Of a stretch of 64,000 nt of DNA, positions 44,607 through 58,185 are shown one piece after another (position 1 is the first letter of the stretch; each line of letters begins with the position of its first letter). The DNA comes from Xestospongia bergquistia. Its lineage: Eukaryota > Porifera > Demospongiae > Haplosclerida > Petrosiidae. The notes below the pieces were generated by a model, which searched no databases, was not told where the DNA came from, and was given only the letters and a program-made list of their open reading frames with translations. The position numbers were made by a program, and so were the translations under genes. The DNA lies in NCBI GenBank assembly GCA_963965975.1, contig OZ014424.1, forward strand, positions 682,001 through 746,000, given 5' to 3'.

Positions 44607-47600
44607 TTAATTAATACTAATAGTATATAATTCTTTGACTTCTTTCTTGTTGTCTTGTTTCATACTGGTGTTTCTTAATGTATGAGTAGGGTTTAAGATG
44701 TATGGAGTGAGTGAATGAAGTATGGACATGACACTTGGTATTCGTAATCTCTTTTGTTTCATCTCGCTCTTGATAGTGTAACTTGAATTTTCATAAGTCT
44801 TTAGTTCATCAGTTGTTTGTAATAACATAGGTATGGTACTTTCTTTATGTGATGTTGAATTGAGTTCTTTCTCTTTTGTTCCTTCTAATTGTTCTCTTGT
44901 CTGACCTCCATATTTGGTTAGTAGGTCACTAATATTTACATCTTTAGTTAAATCTAATGGTGTTCTCTGGTAAGATATAACGTTAGGATTGGCACCAAAT
45001 AAGAGTGTGCTTTGGTCAACAATAATGTTAGGACTAGCACCATTTTTTAAGAGTGTCTCTACTATTGAAGATGATTTGCTTCCTACTACTGCAAAGAACA
45101 AAGGAGTGAATCCAAAATTACTTTTATTGACATCAGCTCCAGCTTGTATAAGAGCATCCACTATATCAACATGTCCACATGATGAAGCTATCATGAGTGG
45201 AGTAAGATCAAGTACCAGTGGAGTATCTGGACTATCTAATGTCTTCATTATGACAGCACCTAAATCTCCTTTAACACATGAGTCTAGTAGTTCTCTCTGA
45301 TCATCAGTAAGGTGTGGAAGTTTGTTTGAGAGGAAGGTAATAAGAGTAGAGTGACCACCATAACATGATAGTACTACTGCTTTTTCAATCTCATCAGTAG
45401 TTGGTTCAGCTTTATCTAAGAGCATATTAACAAGGTCTCTGTTACCACTAAAAGCTGCTAATAAAAATATTGTTGATTCATCATATGCTAACAAGTGAGA
45501 ACCTGCTTGTGATTGTAATAAACATTCTACAACTTCAAGATGGCCAAACTTAATAGCTACTATTAGGACATTGTGATCATCTTTAGTCTGAATATTAACA
45601 TCTGCATCCCATTTGAGAAGTAGTTTAACTGTCTGAGTATGACCTTTTAGAGTAGCTAGCATTAAAGCAGTCCATCCATACTTGTTTTGAATATTAACGT
45701 CTGCATGTTCTTTGAGTAACAGCTCAACAACCTGGAAATGACCATTTAAACTAGCTAGCATTAGAGCAGTCAATCCATTTTCATCCTGAATATTAATATC
45801 AGCATGTCCTTTAAGTAGTAGTTCAACAACCTGGTGATGACCATTTAAACTAGCTAGCATTAGGACAGTCAATCCATTATTGTTTTGAATATTAACGTCT
45901 GCATGTTCTTTGAGTAACAGTTCAACAACCTGGAAATGACCATTTATACTAGCCAGCATTAGAGGAGTCAATCCATTTTCATTCTGAATATTAATATCAG
46001 CATGTTCTCTGAGTACTAGTTCAACAATCTGATGATGACCATTTTGACTAGCTAGCATTAAAGCAGTCCATCCATTTTTATTCTGGGCATCAATGTCAGG
46101 ATGTTTTTTAAGTAGTAGTTTAACAATCTGGTGATGTTCACTTATACTAGCTATCATTAGGGCAGTAAATCCATCTTTTGCCTTTTGATTAATGTCAGCA
46201 TTCTCTTTGAGTAATAGTTCAACAACATGGAAGTGACTTTTTCCACTAGCTATCATTAAAGCAGTCAATCCATCATTGTTTTGAATATTAACGTCTGCAT
46301 GTTCTTTGAGTAACAGCTCAACAACCTGGAAATGACCATTTATACTAGCCAGCATTAGAGGAGTCAATCCATTTTCATTCTGAATATTAATATCAACATG
46401 TTCTCTGAGTACTAGTTCAACAATCTGATGATGACCATTTTGACTAGCTAGCATTAAAGCAGTCAATCCATTTTCATTCTGAATACTAATATCAGCATGT
46501 TCTTTGAGTAGTAGTTCAACAACCTGGTGATGACCGTAAAAACTAGCTACTATTAGGGCAGTCCATCCATTTTTGTTCTGAGTATTAATGTCAGCATGTT
46601 CTTCAAGTAGTAGTTCAACAACCTGGTGATGACCGTTTTCACTAGCTAGCATTAGAGCAGTCATTCCATCTTTTTCCTGGTAATCAATGTCAGAACGTTC
46701 TTTGAGTAGTAGTTCAACAACCTGGTGATGACCATTTTCACTAGCTACCATTAGAGCAGTCCATCCATTTTCTTCATGAGTATTAATGTCAGCATGTTCT
46801 TTGAGTAGTAGTTCAACAATCTGGTGATGACCATTTTCACTAGCTAGCATTAGGGCAGTCACTCCATCTTTTCCCTGGTGATCAATATCAGCATTCTCTT
46901 TGATTAATAGTTCAAAAATCTGGAAATGACCTTTTCTACTAACTAGCATTAAAGCAGTCCATCCATAATTGTTTTGAATATTAACGTCTGCATGTTCTTT
47001 GAGTAACAGCTCAACAACCTGGAAATGACTGTTTATACTAGCTATCATTAGGGTAGTCCATCCATTTTTATCCTGGATATCAATGTCAGCATACTTTTTT
47101 AGTAGTAGTTCAACAATCTGATGATGACCATTTTGACCAGCTATCATTAAAACAGTCAATCCATTGTTGTTTTGAATATTAATATCAGCATGTTCTTTGA
47201 GTAACAGCTCAACAACCTGGAAATGACCATTTAAACTAGCTAGCATTAGAGCAGTCCATCCATTTTCGCTCTGAGTATTAATGTTAGCATGCTTTTTTAG
47301 TAGTAGTTCAACAATCTGATGATGACCATTTTGACCAGCTATCATTAAAGCAGTCAATCCATTGTTGTTTTGAATATTAATATCAGCATGTTCTTTGAGT
47401 AGTAGTTCAATGACCTGGTGATGTCCATTAAAACTAGCTACTATTAGAGCAGTCACTCCATTTTCGTTCTGAATATTAATATCAGCATTTTCTTTGAGTA
47501 GTAGTTCAACGACCTGGTGATGACCATTAAAACTAGCTAGCATTAGAGCAGTCACTCCATTTTCGTTCTGAATATTAATATCAGCATTTTCTTTGAGTAG

Positions 47601-50600
47601 TAGTTCAACAACCTGGTGATGACCATTTTGACTAGCTAGCATTAGGGCAGTCATTTCATTTTTGTTCTGAATATTAATGTCAGCATTCTCTTTGAGTAAT
47701 AGTTCAACAACCTGGAAATGACCATTAAAACTAGCTAGCATTAGAGCAGTCCATCCATTTTCGCTCTGAGTATTAATGTCAGCATGCTTTTTTAGTAGTA
47801 GTTCAACAATCTGATGATGACCATTTTGACCAGCTATCATTAAAGCAGTCAATCCATTGTTGTTTTGAATATTAATATCAGCATGTTCTTTGAGTAGTAG
47901 TTCAATGACCTGGTGATGACCATTAAAACTAGCTAGCATTAGAGCAGTCACTCCATTTTCGCTCTGAGTATTAATGTCAGCATGCTTTTTTAGTAGTAGT
48001 TCAACAATCTGATGATGACCATTTTGACCAGCTATCATTAAAGCAGTCAATCCGTTGTTGTTTTGAATATTAATATCAGCATGTTCTTTGAGTAGTAGTT
48101 CAATGACCTGGTGATGACCATTGTGACTAGCTATCATTAGGGCAGTCACTCCATTTTCGTTCTGAATATTAATATCAGCATTTTCTTTGAGTAGTAGTTC
48201 AACGACCTGGTGATGACCATTTTGACTAGCTAGTATTAGGGCAGTCATTCCATTTTTGTTCTGAATATTTATGTCAGCATTCTCTTTGAGTAATAGTTCA
48301 ACAACCTGAAAATGACCATTTAAACTAGCTAGCATTAGAGCAGTCCATCCATTTTCGCTCTTAGTATTAATGTCAGCATGCTTTTTTAGTAGTAGTTCAA
48401 CAATCTGATGATGACCATTTTGACCAGCTATCATTAAAGCAGTCAATCCATTGTTGTTTTGAATATTAATATCAGCATGTTCTTTGAGTAGTAGTTCAAC
48501 GACCTGGTGATGACCATTAAAACTAGCTAGCATTAGGGCAGTCATTCCATTTTTGTTCTGAATATTAATGTCAGGATGTTTTTTAAGTAGTAGTTCAACA
48601 ACCTGATGATGACCGTTTCGACTAGCTACCATTAGGGCAGTCTCTCCATCTTTTCCCTGGTGATTGATGTCAGCATTCTCTTTCAGTAATAGGTCAATAA
48701 TCTTGGTATGACCATTGCAACTAGCTAGCATTAGAGCAGTCACTCCATCTTTTCTCTGGTGATTATGGTCAGCGTGCTGTTTAAGTAGTACCTCAATAGT
48801 CTGGGAATGACTATTATTACTAGCTAGTATTAGGGCAGTGCAACCAATTTTGTTCACATCAGCACCTTTTCTCATCATTAATTTAGCAAGTTCCAAAAGA
48901 CCACTCATACTTGCTAACATAAGCACAGTGAAGCCATGTTTGTCTTGAATATTGACATCAATATTCTCTGCCTGCAATAGTAGCTCGATAATTTCAATGT
49001 ATGCAGCATTGAGCGCAGGCAAATTGATAGCTACCTGAGCAGCTAAATGAAGTGCTGTCTTGCCATTGTTATCTCTGATATTAGGATCAGCATTATATTT
49101 AAGTAGATGTTGCACAATACCTAGACGTCTAAAAACTGCTAACATTAAGAATGCAGCTGCTATTGTAACACAAAAAACTGAGTTAGCACCTGCTATGATC
49201 ATGATATAAATATAGAATATTTCAAGGTAGTGATGTTCACATGCTAACATTAGTGCTGTTCTGCCATTGTTATCTTGAATGTTAACATTAGCACCAGCTG
49301 ATACTAGTGCTTGTACAACTTGTTTGTGTCCTTCTTCACTAGCTAGCATAAGTGCTGTTCTGCCTTTGTTATCTTGAATGTTAACATTAGCACCAGCTGA
49401 TACTAGTGTTTGTACAACTTGTTTGTGTCCACTTTCACTAGCTAACATAAGTACTGTTCTGCCTTCTTCATTGCAATGATCTATAGTAGCTGTTCCTATT
49501 GATCCTAGAAGAAATTGGACTCCATGAGCACCAGCTTTAAGTAGTTGTTCTATAACTTGAGGTGACTTGTGTCCTGTTATAGCATATACTAGTGGAGTGT
49601 ACCCACCACTGTCTGTACTATTGACATTAGCTCCTGCTTGTAGGATGACTTGTATTGTCTCTGTATGTCCACAAGATGAGGCTATCATAAGAGGAGTAAT
49701 ATCATTGACTAGTGTACAATTGATATTGACATTGGTGTCATAAATATGGCTTTTTGTGGTATTGTGATCTCCTTTAGCACATGAAACAAAAAGTTGGAAT
49801 TCATCTGGTGTAATGATATCAACTAGCTTTACTAATAAACTGATAATAATTTGAGAGTGTCCATATTGACATGCTGTAGTAAGGGCTGATGTTACTACAT
49901 TTGTTTTCTTGCTCTCTGCTAGATGTTCAAGTAATATTTCTATTATCTCAATAGAATTTTGACGTGTAGCTACAGTGAGCGCTGTATCATCATTTCTGTT
50001 AGTGATAAGTGGATCAGCATTAAATTGAAGTAATAACTTGACAATATCAGAGTGATTATTATCACATGATATTATGATAGCTGTGTCACCATCATTTCTT
50101 TGTATATCAGGATTAGCCCCAGCAGTCTGGAGTAGGTAATTAACTATAGTGTAGGAGTTTGTGTCACATGCTATCATCAATGCAGTGTAACCATTCTTAT
50201 CTTGTATGTTAACATTAGCTCCAGCCGATACCAGTGTTTGTACAACTTGTTCATGTCCACCTTCACTAGCTAACATAAGTGCTGTCATACCTTCTTCATT
50301 GTAATAGTCTATGTTGCCTCCTAACTCAAGCAGAAATTGCACAGCTTCATCATGACCAGCTTTTATAGCTTCAAGAAGAGCTGACTCAAATGTAAAGTTC
50401 ATATTCTCATCATCTTCTAGGACAGGCTTACCATTAATTGTTAGACCAAAGATACCAATGAGACGCATAAACTGTAGCTTGCTTTGAGCATAAGCTATAA
50501 GACAATCAGCTTTTGATTCATGGACAAAATATTTAATACAAACTGAGCCTGTCTCTATTTCAATATACTTCAAAATTGAATGCTTTGACTTGTGAGGTAG

Positions 50601-53180
50601 TAAATGTCCTATTAGTAGATAAAGTGCTTCAATATTAGCTTCATACCATGGATTGTGTAACTCAATTTGAATATGTGGCATGTTCACTAGATTTGTCTGA
50701 TAGGGAAAGTATATCTTTTTAAGATCATTTTTAAGTTGTTTGACTGTAGACAATGTACGAAGTCTCTTAGCATTAACCATATGTTCTTTAAGTTCATTGA
50801 CAAGGCTCTTGTCATCCCCAAAGTATTCATTATTCAAAAACATTTCACTCATATCCACAATTAACTTACAGTCTAAAAAGTCAAAATGTGGATGTAGCTT
50901 CTTGAAAAGCTCATTCAAGTCATCAATGTTGCCCAGCTCCCCAACCCAATTCATTCGATGTTCAATCCATCTAATAAAGTCCACTAGTACTAGTTGTTGA
51001 TGTTGTAGTTTACGATCAAGTGCTGATCGAACAGCTACCATTAACTTGCTGAAATGTTCATGTTGACTCTCTAATGCTGTTTGGAGTTTTTCTTCCTCTT
51101 CTTTATTTCCTACCATTAATTTTTCTGTAGTATTGCCAGTATCTACATGGAATGATAATACACAAGTAATAAACAACATTTTAAAAAATGAAGTGAAGTA
51201 GGAACAACAATCCCAAAAATTGAAACAAGATAGACATAACACATTTTACACACAAATTCATACAAATCCCTACACATAAGTAGCCTGGTAACAATAAACT
51301 AAGAAGGTATACAATTACTCATTTGCTTTGCCATGATATTGTCATCCAGATCCCTACATTTACTGGTCATTTTTCAATTCTTATATCAATTTTCAATTTT
51401 AAATATTTCTGTATAAAATTTTAATGAGGAGAATATATTGTATAGTGTGTTCTTTTTAATTTAAGTATATAATTTGTGTAATCTGTATATTTTTAGCTAA
51501 TGTAAGATACAAGATATTTTGTAAATGAAAATGTTTTGAATATTTATTGTATTTTGAGTGATCTAATGATTGAATTTAGGAAACATGTAATTTTTGTTAT
51601 TGTTTGTAGCAGTTGTCATGTATTTAGGTCAGTGTTTATATGAACATGCAATATGAGTTGTTTCATGATGTGTCTGTTGCTATAGAAATAGTGAACAAAG
51701 ATAATATAATTATAAAAATCATTCTAAGTTGAAGGACTGGATTATTGCTAACTTTGAAGACTGCAGCAATGAGTTGGTAGAAACTATGGAACTATATCTG
51801 AAGTATCAATACTAAGAAGCTTCAATCAGTCATACTCAATCAAAGTGTTCTCATTGGATGCTATATGTATTAGTACTAGCATTTACCATAAACTGACCTT
51901 GTTGTTTAATATCTTGTTCATCACATGTAAGATCTAGTGAGATATTACATTGCTTTTTAACTTCTTCCATCCAGTCTTGACATAACTTTTGAGCAGCTAA
52001 TTTAGTAGGACCACCTTCACTGGATAGACATTGTAAGAAAAGTTGACAATGTTCTTGTAACTTTGAAATACTGTCTGCTAATCTCATTCCACTTTCAAAT
52101 TCACCAATTACATTGTAAACAGTTGGAGAATCTCTGACTGATTCAGTTATCAGTCCTTTAGAATACATTGATGCAGAAACACGTGGTAAACATCTATTTA
52201 ACTGGTTATTTAAGTCAGCAAAATGGCTTCTAAGAACACATTTCAACACTTTATTAACTTCATCACTTTCTGTAGTACTGGTACCTTCTATGTCACCATA
52301 TACAGATTTAGAACAAAAAATCTTGCTTTTGACCTGGTCACTTATTCCTTCTTTCTGTCCTTCTGTTTGCCCTTGGTAAAGAAAGGAAGCTGTAAGGATT
52401 GAGTTTAGATGAGTGAACTGTCAATCTAGTTCCACTCCTTTTATGGAGTAAGTCATACCAGAACTGTACCAAAAGACTAACTGTGCGCCTTCAATATAGG
52501 AAATCAATAGAATATACCTTGTTATGTACTTTACTAAACTATTATACTACATTGATAATTATTTTAAAGTACTAGTATATAATGAACTATATATAGTAGA
52601 TACCTTCATCTTTAATATCTAGTTGTCTTCTCAATGTAGTAGCTACATCAACATCACCACAATTCTCAATAGCTGAAATGAGTTCTTCCCAAGAGGGGGA
52701 AGTACCATTTGTAATCCACCATTGTAAACCTTCTTCTAATGCAAAGTGGTAGTCTTGATCACTGCTGGCCATTGTCTTGAGTCTTCTTCTCTCCTCCAAT
52801 GACACACCTAGAAGAATAGTGAGTTCGTTCCACTTGTTTTTAACAACAAAACCACTCTTAATAAGAACTTGTAGAACATTAATTGATGTTAACTCTATTA
52901 AAGTAAATTGAATCATCATTCCATCAGTTATATGTTTTAATATTTACTGACCTGTTTTAGGTCCAGGGTTGAGTTCAATATCACCTGATAAAATGAGGAG
53001 AAGTAAGAAAAACAAAACTAGAGAGAATATCAAAGTACCACCACCCTCATCTCCTGATATCAATAGTGACTTTATCCATCCAGGGATATCAGTGGTAGAA
53101 GGAGTCTTTTTAGTGGTATATGGTATATGATGACAATACCATAACCCAATACTACCTCTCCATTGAGAGATATCAATCAT
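44607..53180 (-). CDS. AnkR-B: giant 2A leader, Death, HCQ, ankyrin-repeat protein
   Basis: Four exons, 52952-53180, 52604-52894, 51898-52389 and 44607-51142, all with phase-1 junctions, give about 2515 aa. Residues 1-76 are the 2A leader (IFSLVLFFLLLLILSGDIEL then NPGP). Residues 77-173 are a Death domain (KNKWNELTILLGVSLEERRR, then SPSWEELISAIENC). Exon 3 is a 50-residue linker plus an HCQ module (LQEHCQLFLQCLSSEGG). The single 6.5-kb last exon has a region of about 250 residues shared with AnkR-A (HPHFDFLDCKLIVDMSE) and then roughly 50 ankyrin repeats, about 30 of them nearly uniform 33-residue copies. The end is a basic, Ser/Thr-rich tail without an HCQ module. No NACHT or kinase is seen. 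It may be a large sensor with Death-mediated signalling; that is inference. Confidence 0.8.
45580..48770. repeat. Homogenised 99-bp ankyrin array inside AnkR-B
   Basis: About 32 consecutive 99-bp units encode NGHHQVVELLLKEHADINIQ-type repeats. Blocks of several units recur in the same order, for example the sequence of units carrying FNGHHQVIELLLKEH, GQNGHHQIVELLLKK and LNGHFQVVELLLKEN. This shows duplication of multi-unit segments, not single units only. Confidence 0.9.
52959..52982 (-). other. 2A-like ribosome-skipping motif DIELNPGP (AnkR-B)
   Basis: Identical in sequence and position to the motif in AnkR-A, after a hydrophobic run. The leader exons share nearly all residues, with a few changes in the hydrophobic core and upstream. 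Confidence 0.85.
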
Positions 53181-53379
53181 AATGACCTACAAACAATCAA
53201 TGTATCAAAAGACAACTTGTTCTACATATCTAATTACCTTTTGTATACCACTGTGTGACTCTTTATTCCACAGGATACTAGTGGACAATTGAGTAGCTCA
53301 GCAATACTATATATATCTGTCTAGTTTGTGTAACAATATGGATGTGAAGTTTGCAATTTAAGACTTTGATATAGTAATA

Positions 53380-53730
53380 AACACTGTATAGCCACTGTTT
53401 GTTGTATATAGGTGATCTCTTTTTATAGTGTCCTTACTGTTTCCACGGAAACTATAGACTATAGTTACAATTTTACCATAAAAGTACTGTTCTATTTTTA
53501 AAGGATGATACTTTGGTATTAACAATGGGAACATGAATCTCATTATAATGTCATATGAGGTGTGGTTTAATATCATTCATGCTCTTTTCACCTAAACAGT
53601 TGTAATTTTGACCAAATATGATCAAATAATGAATTTGGTTACACATGTTCAAATTTCAATTAATTTTTTCTAATCACGTGACTATGAATAGCTGTAGTGA
53701 CCATGTTTAGTTAGCAGTGTTACATAAACA
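53380..53730. repeat. Interspersed repeat copy upstream of AnkR-B
   Basis: Sits about 200 bp before the AnkR-B start, the same place as the copy before AnkR-A, so this may be a shared promoter-proximal block of a gene duplication. It includes GTCATATGAGGTGTGG and AATTTTGACCAAATATGA. Confidence 0.6.
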
Positions 53731-54009
53731 AAAAATTCACAAGAGAAATAAACAATGAAATTTTGAGTGGATATTTATAAATCCATTCACTTTTCATAGC
53801 TTGTACATGACCTATGAAATCTGATTAGTATATTGTATTATGTCATTAAATGTAAGTATGTTTATAATATAACAACTCTATAAATGGTAACAACATTGCA
53901 TTTATACCAAGAGTACATGACCTTCTGGTTTTATTTTGATGACAAGGACTTCTTGTACTGTGTCCAAAAATATTAATGTAAGTCATAGTACTAATTACAT
54001 TAAGTGCTA

Positions 54010-54730
54010 TTAGTGACTTAAGTTTAACAATATACAACAATTTTTATTGACTTCCTCATTCCAGTCTTTTGCTAAAACTTTAGCTGCTCCTACTACTGGA
54101 CCACCTTGACTGGACAGACATTTCAGAAATAATTGACAATGGTTCTCTAATTCAGAGACACTTTCAAGAAACTGTAATCCTGCTTCAAATTCACGTCTCA
54201 TACTGTCATAAGTTGGATTATCTTTAACAGCCTCTGAGATCAATCCCTTTGAATACATTTCTGCTGCAACATTTGGCAAGGTATCTTTCAAAGAGCGACT
54301 CAAACTTGCAAATTTTTTCTTAAGTACTTCCTTTAATGTCCTACGAATCTTATCAATGTCAACACTAGCAGCTCCTTCGTACAATTAATGAAAGAATGTG
54401 ACATATGGTTGATTACTTACCTTGAGAAGATCTAAGTGTTGATTGTGTTCCTATGGCAACAAGGTTTTTCTTTACTTTCTCTGCTAAAGCATTTTCTCTT
54501 GCTGTTGTCAATGCAGTAATCACATCTTGCCATGAGGCATTGGGATAAAGTCTAAGCCATTCATCATAAAGGGCTGATTTCTGATGATATATACCTCTTT
54601 TATCAACTTCTATACTTTGAATATGTTCATGTTTTATTCCTGGTAAAAAGGTGCCAAACTTTTGCCAGTTAATCAGAGGACCAAGCCATAAAGTCAACTT
54701 GTCAAACTCAGGTTTAGATGATAGAGACAT
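54010..54730 (-). CDS. DH5: Death-domain plus HCQ-module protein
   Basis: Exons 54421-54730 and 54010-54374, with a 46-bp phase-1 intron, give 224 aa. The Death exon is essentially identical to that of DH6. The HCQ exon differs at a handful of residues (ELENHCQLFLKCLSSQGG). Similarity also covers the intron and the upstream TTTAGCATTGTCAGCAATCA repeat. DH5 and DH6 are direct repeats about 11.8 kb apart that bracket AnkR-B. Helices and length agree with a small two-domain adaptor. The start is uncertain between two in-frame ATGs, as in DH6. Confidence 0.75.
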
Positions 54731-54769
54731 TGCTGCTGGCACAACATTTAGCATTGTCAGCAATCACAC

Positions 54770-55256
54770 TTTTAGCATTGTCAGCAATCACATGACTCTC
54801 AGCACTAATCACATGAGATACACACACACACAATAATCAAAACATTTATGTTTACTTTTTACTTTCATTTTTAAATCAAATAGTTTACTACATATAAGTA
54901 CACTACTACTGGTATACATTGATTATGTGAAATATATATTTACATGTGGTATAGAGTTCCAAACTGTGGTAGACAGTCTGAACCAGAAAATACTTATTTA
55001 AAACATAATTTTGATATTACCTAGCTCAATGTAAAATCTGATTGGTTGATTTGACCAACTTATGGTCATGTACAGAACATTGTTGTAAATAGTTTATTAC
55101 ATAACAAGAATAACAACTATACAATAAAAAATAAAACTTGCAACAATAAGCTAGAACAAATACAAATTCTCCTCATCATAGCAAATACTACTAACTAGCT
55201 ATTTACTACAAAACCATCATTAAACAAAACTATATAAGTATGTCACAGTACTTTTA
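54770..55256. other. Spacer between DH5 and DH4
   Basis: AT-rich; no gene recognised. Confidence 0.5.
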
Positions 55257-56438
55257 TTAAACACTCAAGTTCAATGATATACCAAATTCTTCATTAACTT
55301 TCTTTTTCCATTCTTCTGCTAAACGTATAGCTGCTCTTTCCACTGGACCACCTTGACTGGAAAGGCTGTCCAGAAATAATTGGCAATGGTTCTCTAATTC
55401 CACAACACTTCCCTGGAACTGCATTCCATTTTGAAATTCACCAATCATGCTTCCAAATGTTGGTGCTTCGTTAACAGCATCTGCAATTAAATTTTTGGCA
55501 AACATTTCTGTAGCAACATTTCGTAAATTAACTCTCAATGTACGGTCTAAAACAGCATACTGATTCTGGAGTACTCTCTGCAATGACTTGCGAAGCTTGT
55601 CTATGTTAACACTAGTGGCTTCTTTGTTAAGTGCTATAAAAGTGGATTGGTTGCTTTAGCATATGCATACGAGTATATATATGTGTGTATTTATAGTAGG
55701 TTGATATAACATATACATGATATGATACTAGTAAGCACCACACAATTTTTATTACTAATATACTAATTGACAGGTCATGTAGTAAATTATTGTCTAGATT
55801 TGAGCTGTCATTAGTTAGACAAAAGAATCATCATGAATGCCAGATATATTTGTGTGGGCTGTTATTATGGAGTTGATGTTAGGGCAGACCCCTATCACAT
55901 GCATGCCATTTCTAAGAATTCATACTATTGAACTAATGATCTGACAATTCCATAGTAATTAGTAATCCAAACAGCATATATAGTTGATGCTTTCCAATGA
56001 TAGATGTGCTTTGTAGGCATGTATGAAGCCAGTGACTATCATTAGTTAAAAGAATCAATCTATTTCAACAGTACAGTGTTGATATAATTGATTACAGTAT
56101 TACTGTTTTATTAATAGTTGCTTATTACCTTGAGGTGAAGTAAGTGTTGGCTGTGTTGGTATACCACCAAGTTTTTTCCTTATGTCTTCTGCTAAAGCAT
56201 TATTGTCTGCCTCTTTCAATGCAGTAATTACATCTTGCCATGTGGCTCCAGGGTATATTTCAGTCCATTCATCATAAAGTGCTGATTTCTGCTTATCAGT
56301 ACCTTTATTATCATTCTCTATTTTTAGGATATGTTCTCGTTTTATTCCTGGTAAGAATGCAGCAAATTTTTGCCAGTTAATCATAGATTTGAGCCAGCTT
56401 GTCCATTTATCAAACTCAGGTTTAGATGAATGAGACAT
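55257..56438 (-). CDS. DH4: Death-domain plus HCQ-module protein
   Basis: Exons 56129-56438 and 55257-55621, separated by a 507-bp phase-1 intron, give 224 aa. The Death exon starts MSHSSKPEFDKW and has NWQKFAAFLPGIKREHILKI and ATWQDVITALKEADNNALAE. The HCQ exon has VELENHCQLFLDSLSSQGGP and ends in GISLNLSV. A longer N terminus from the ATG at 56492 is possible but not conserved. No linker exon is needed for phase, although the long intron could hide one. It is more diverged from DH5/DH6 than they are from each other. Confidence 0.72.
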
Positions 56439-56492
56439 ATTCATAAAGCAGACACAAGTGTCTTCTGGTATAGCAAAATGCCAAATCAGCAA

Positions 56493-58185
56493 TCACATGA
56501 CAATTTATGCTGATCAGCAATTTGACTTTACTGGACCCTTCATAAATTTTATAGACTTAACTTTTGAAACAGAGAGAAAAAGAGAGAGTTAAGCCAAACA
56601 TGAATGCCTACATCATCTGTTATTATGTAGAATGTCATTTTAATTTATGTATTCTCAAATGGTTCAGTAAAAAAATGATGTCATTACACTTTACATCCAT
56701 AGAGGTAGTAAATTTATCATCTCATCCCTCTGGTTTTAATTCTCATTAACATTAAAGCAACATTTATGAGCAATCAGTCAACCTATCAAGCACAGATCAC
56801 ATAAAACACACAGAGAGAAATTTGACCCAAACAAGAACTCCTACATTGTCTGTTGTGTGGAATGTCAGTAGTAAATATTATTAAAGTATTCATATCATGT
56901 ATATGATTAAAGAGTTCAATGAATAATGTCTACCAAGAAGTGAGAGATAAACAAAACAGACCACACGCACACACACGATGACATGCAACAAGACCAGTAT
57001 TAAAAACCACTACTATATGTCAATTATGTATTTTTTCATATATAATTGACATTTATGTATTTAAAAGAAATAACTATGAGTTACATAATAATAGAGAGAG
57101 AACGAACTATATAAACAGATAGTTAATACATACATATATCAGGTAGATAGGTTGGTGACATGGTATATTAAATCAATGACCAGATGAACTTATAGTGCTC
57201 ATTGAGACTAGTACACATTGGTAATAGACTATACTGTGACACTGCAGACTTGACATTATTGTGGAAACTGTAAAGTAATGCATTACTATCATTACCACTA
57301 AACCATTTTAGACCATTGCACTATAGTTATAATTAAATGTAATGATCATCTGTAATTCATAAAGAAGTGATTTTAAATACATTTCATTTAAAAAATAGAT
57401 ATGATCTTATTCATGACATATTTTTGTCTGTCTGAATTAACTAATCAACACTACATATTTAATTTAATCATAATATGTAACTTTTTTGGTGCATGAATTG
57501 TATCTTTAACTGAATAGCCATTAGTTATAAGTACCACTAATTTCCCAAAAGAATGGCAATACTATAATTGGTTGAGCCTAAATTTAATATATATATATCT
57601 TAACATATATACATAGATAATAAATTTTTGTCTGTGTGTACCTATATTATTAAATGAACATCAAGTGTTGACAAATACATTTTAAATTGTTAATATATAC
57701 AACAAAACAATAGAACCACTACATTGTCTGTTATTATGTGGAATGTCAATTGTAAAGTATTCTCATCAAATGATTTGATAAATGATGACACCATGTTGAC
57801 ATTAACATAGAAACTGAATTTATTTCACTTGCTATTAACTTTGGCATAAATATCATCAGAACATGATTGAATTGATGTTTGAAATGTCTATGGTTATGTT
57901 ATCACATGCTGTTAATATATTGTTGATGTTAGGTAGCTATTGTAGACTACTTCTGTACAGATACTTACACTAATCTTAATAATTGTTTGTTCTTATTAAA
58001 AAATGAGAGTGCCTTGTTGAAAATAGCAAAATTAATTTATAAGTGACTAATATATAAAATTAACTTCAGCAATATAAGCATATGTTACCAAGTTAAGACT
58101 GAGAGTAGTCTCCTTGTTTTTACAACTAACTATTTGCTATTATGAGTTAAACAAAACTATTATAATCATGTAAATGAACTACTTA
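56493..58185. other. 1.7-kb spacer between DH4 and DH3
   Basis: Contains degenerate copies of the DH upstream flank (CTACATTGTCTGTT near 56842 and 57719; GATTAAAGAGTTCAATGAAT near 56904). This suggests that a former gene unit has been lost here. No Death or HCQ coding sequence remains visible. Confidence 0.45.

Noticed and set aside
44989-45300. Plus-strand frame antisense to AnkR-B
   Set aside because: It mirrors the ankyrin repeat codons; the similar frame at 4421-4759 appears antisense to AnkR-A for the same reason.
44607-53180. Classification of AnkR-B as an NLR
   Set aside because: No Walker A/B or other NACHT motif is visible in any exon; the central region is of unknown type.
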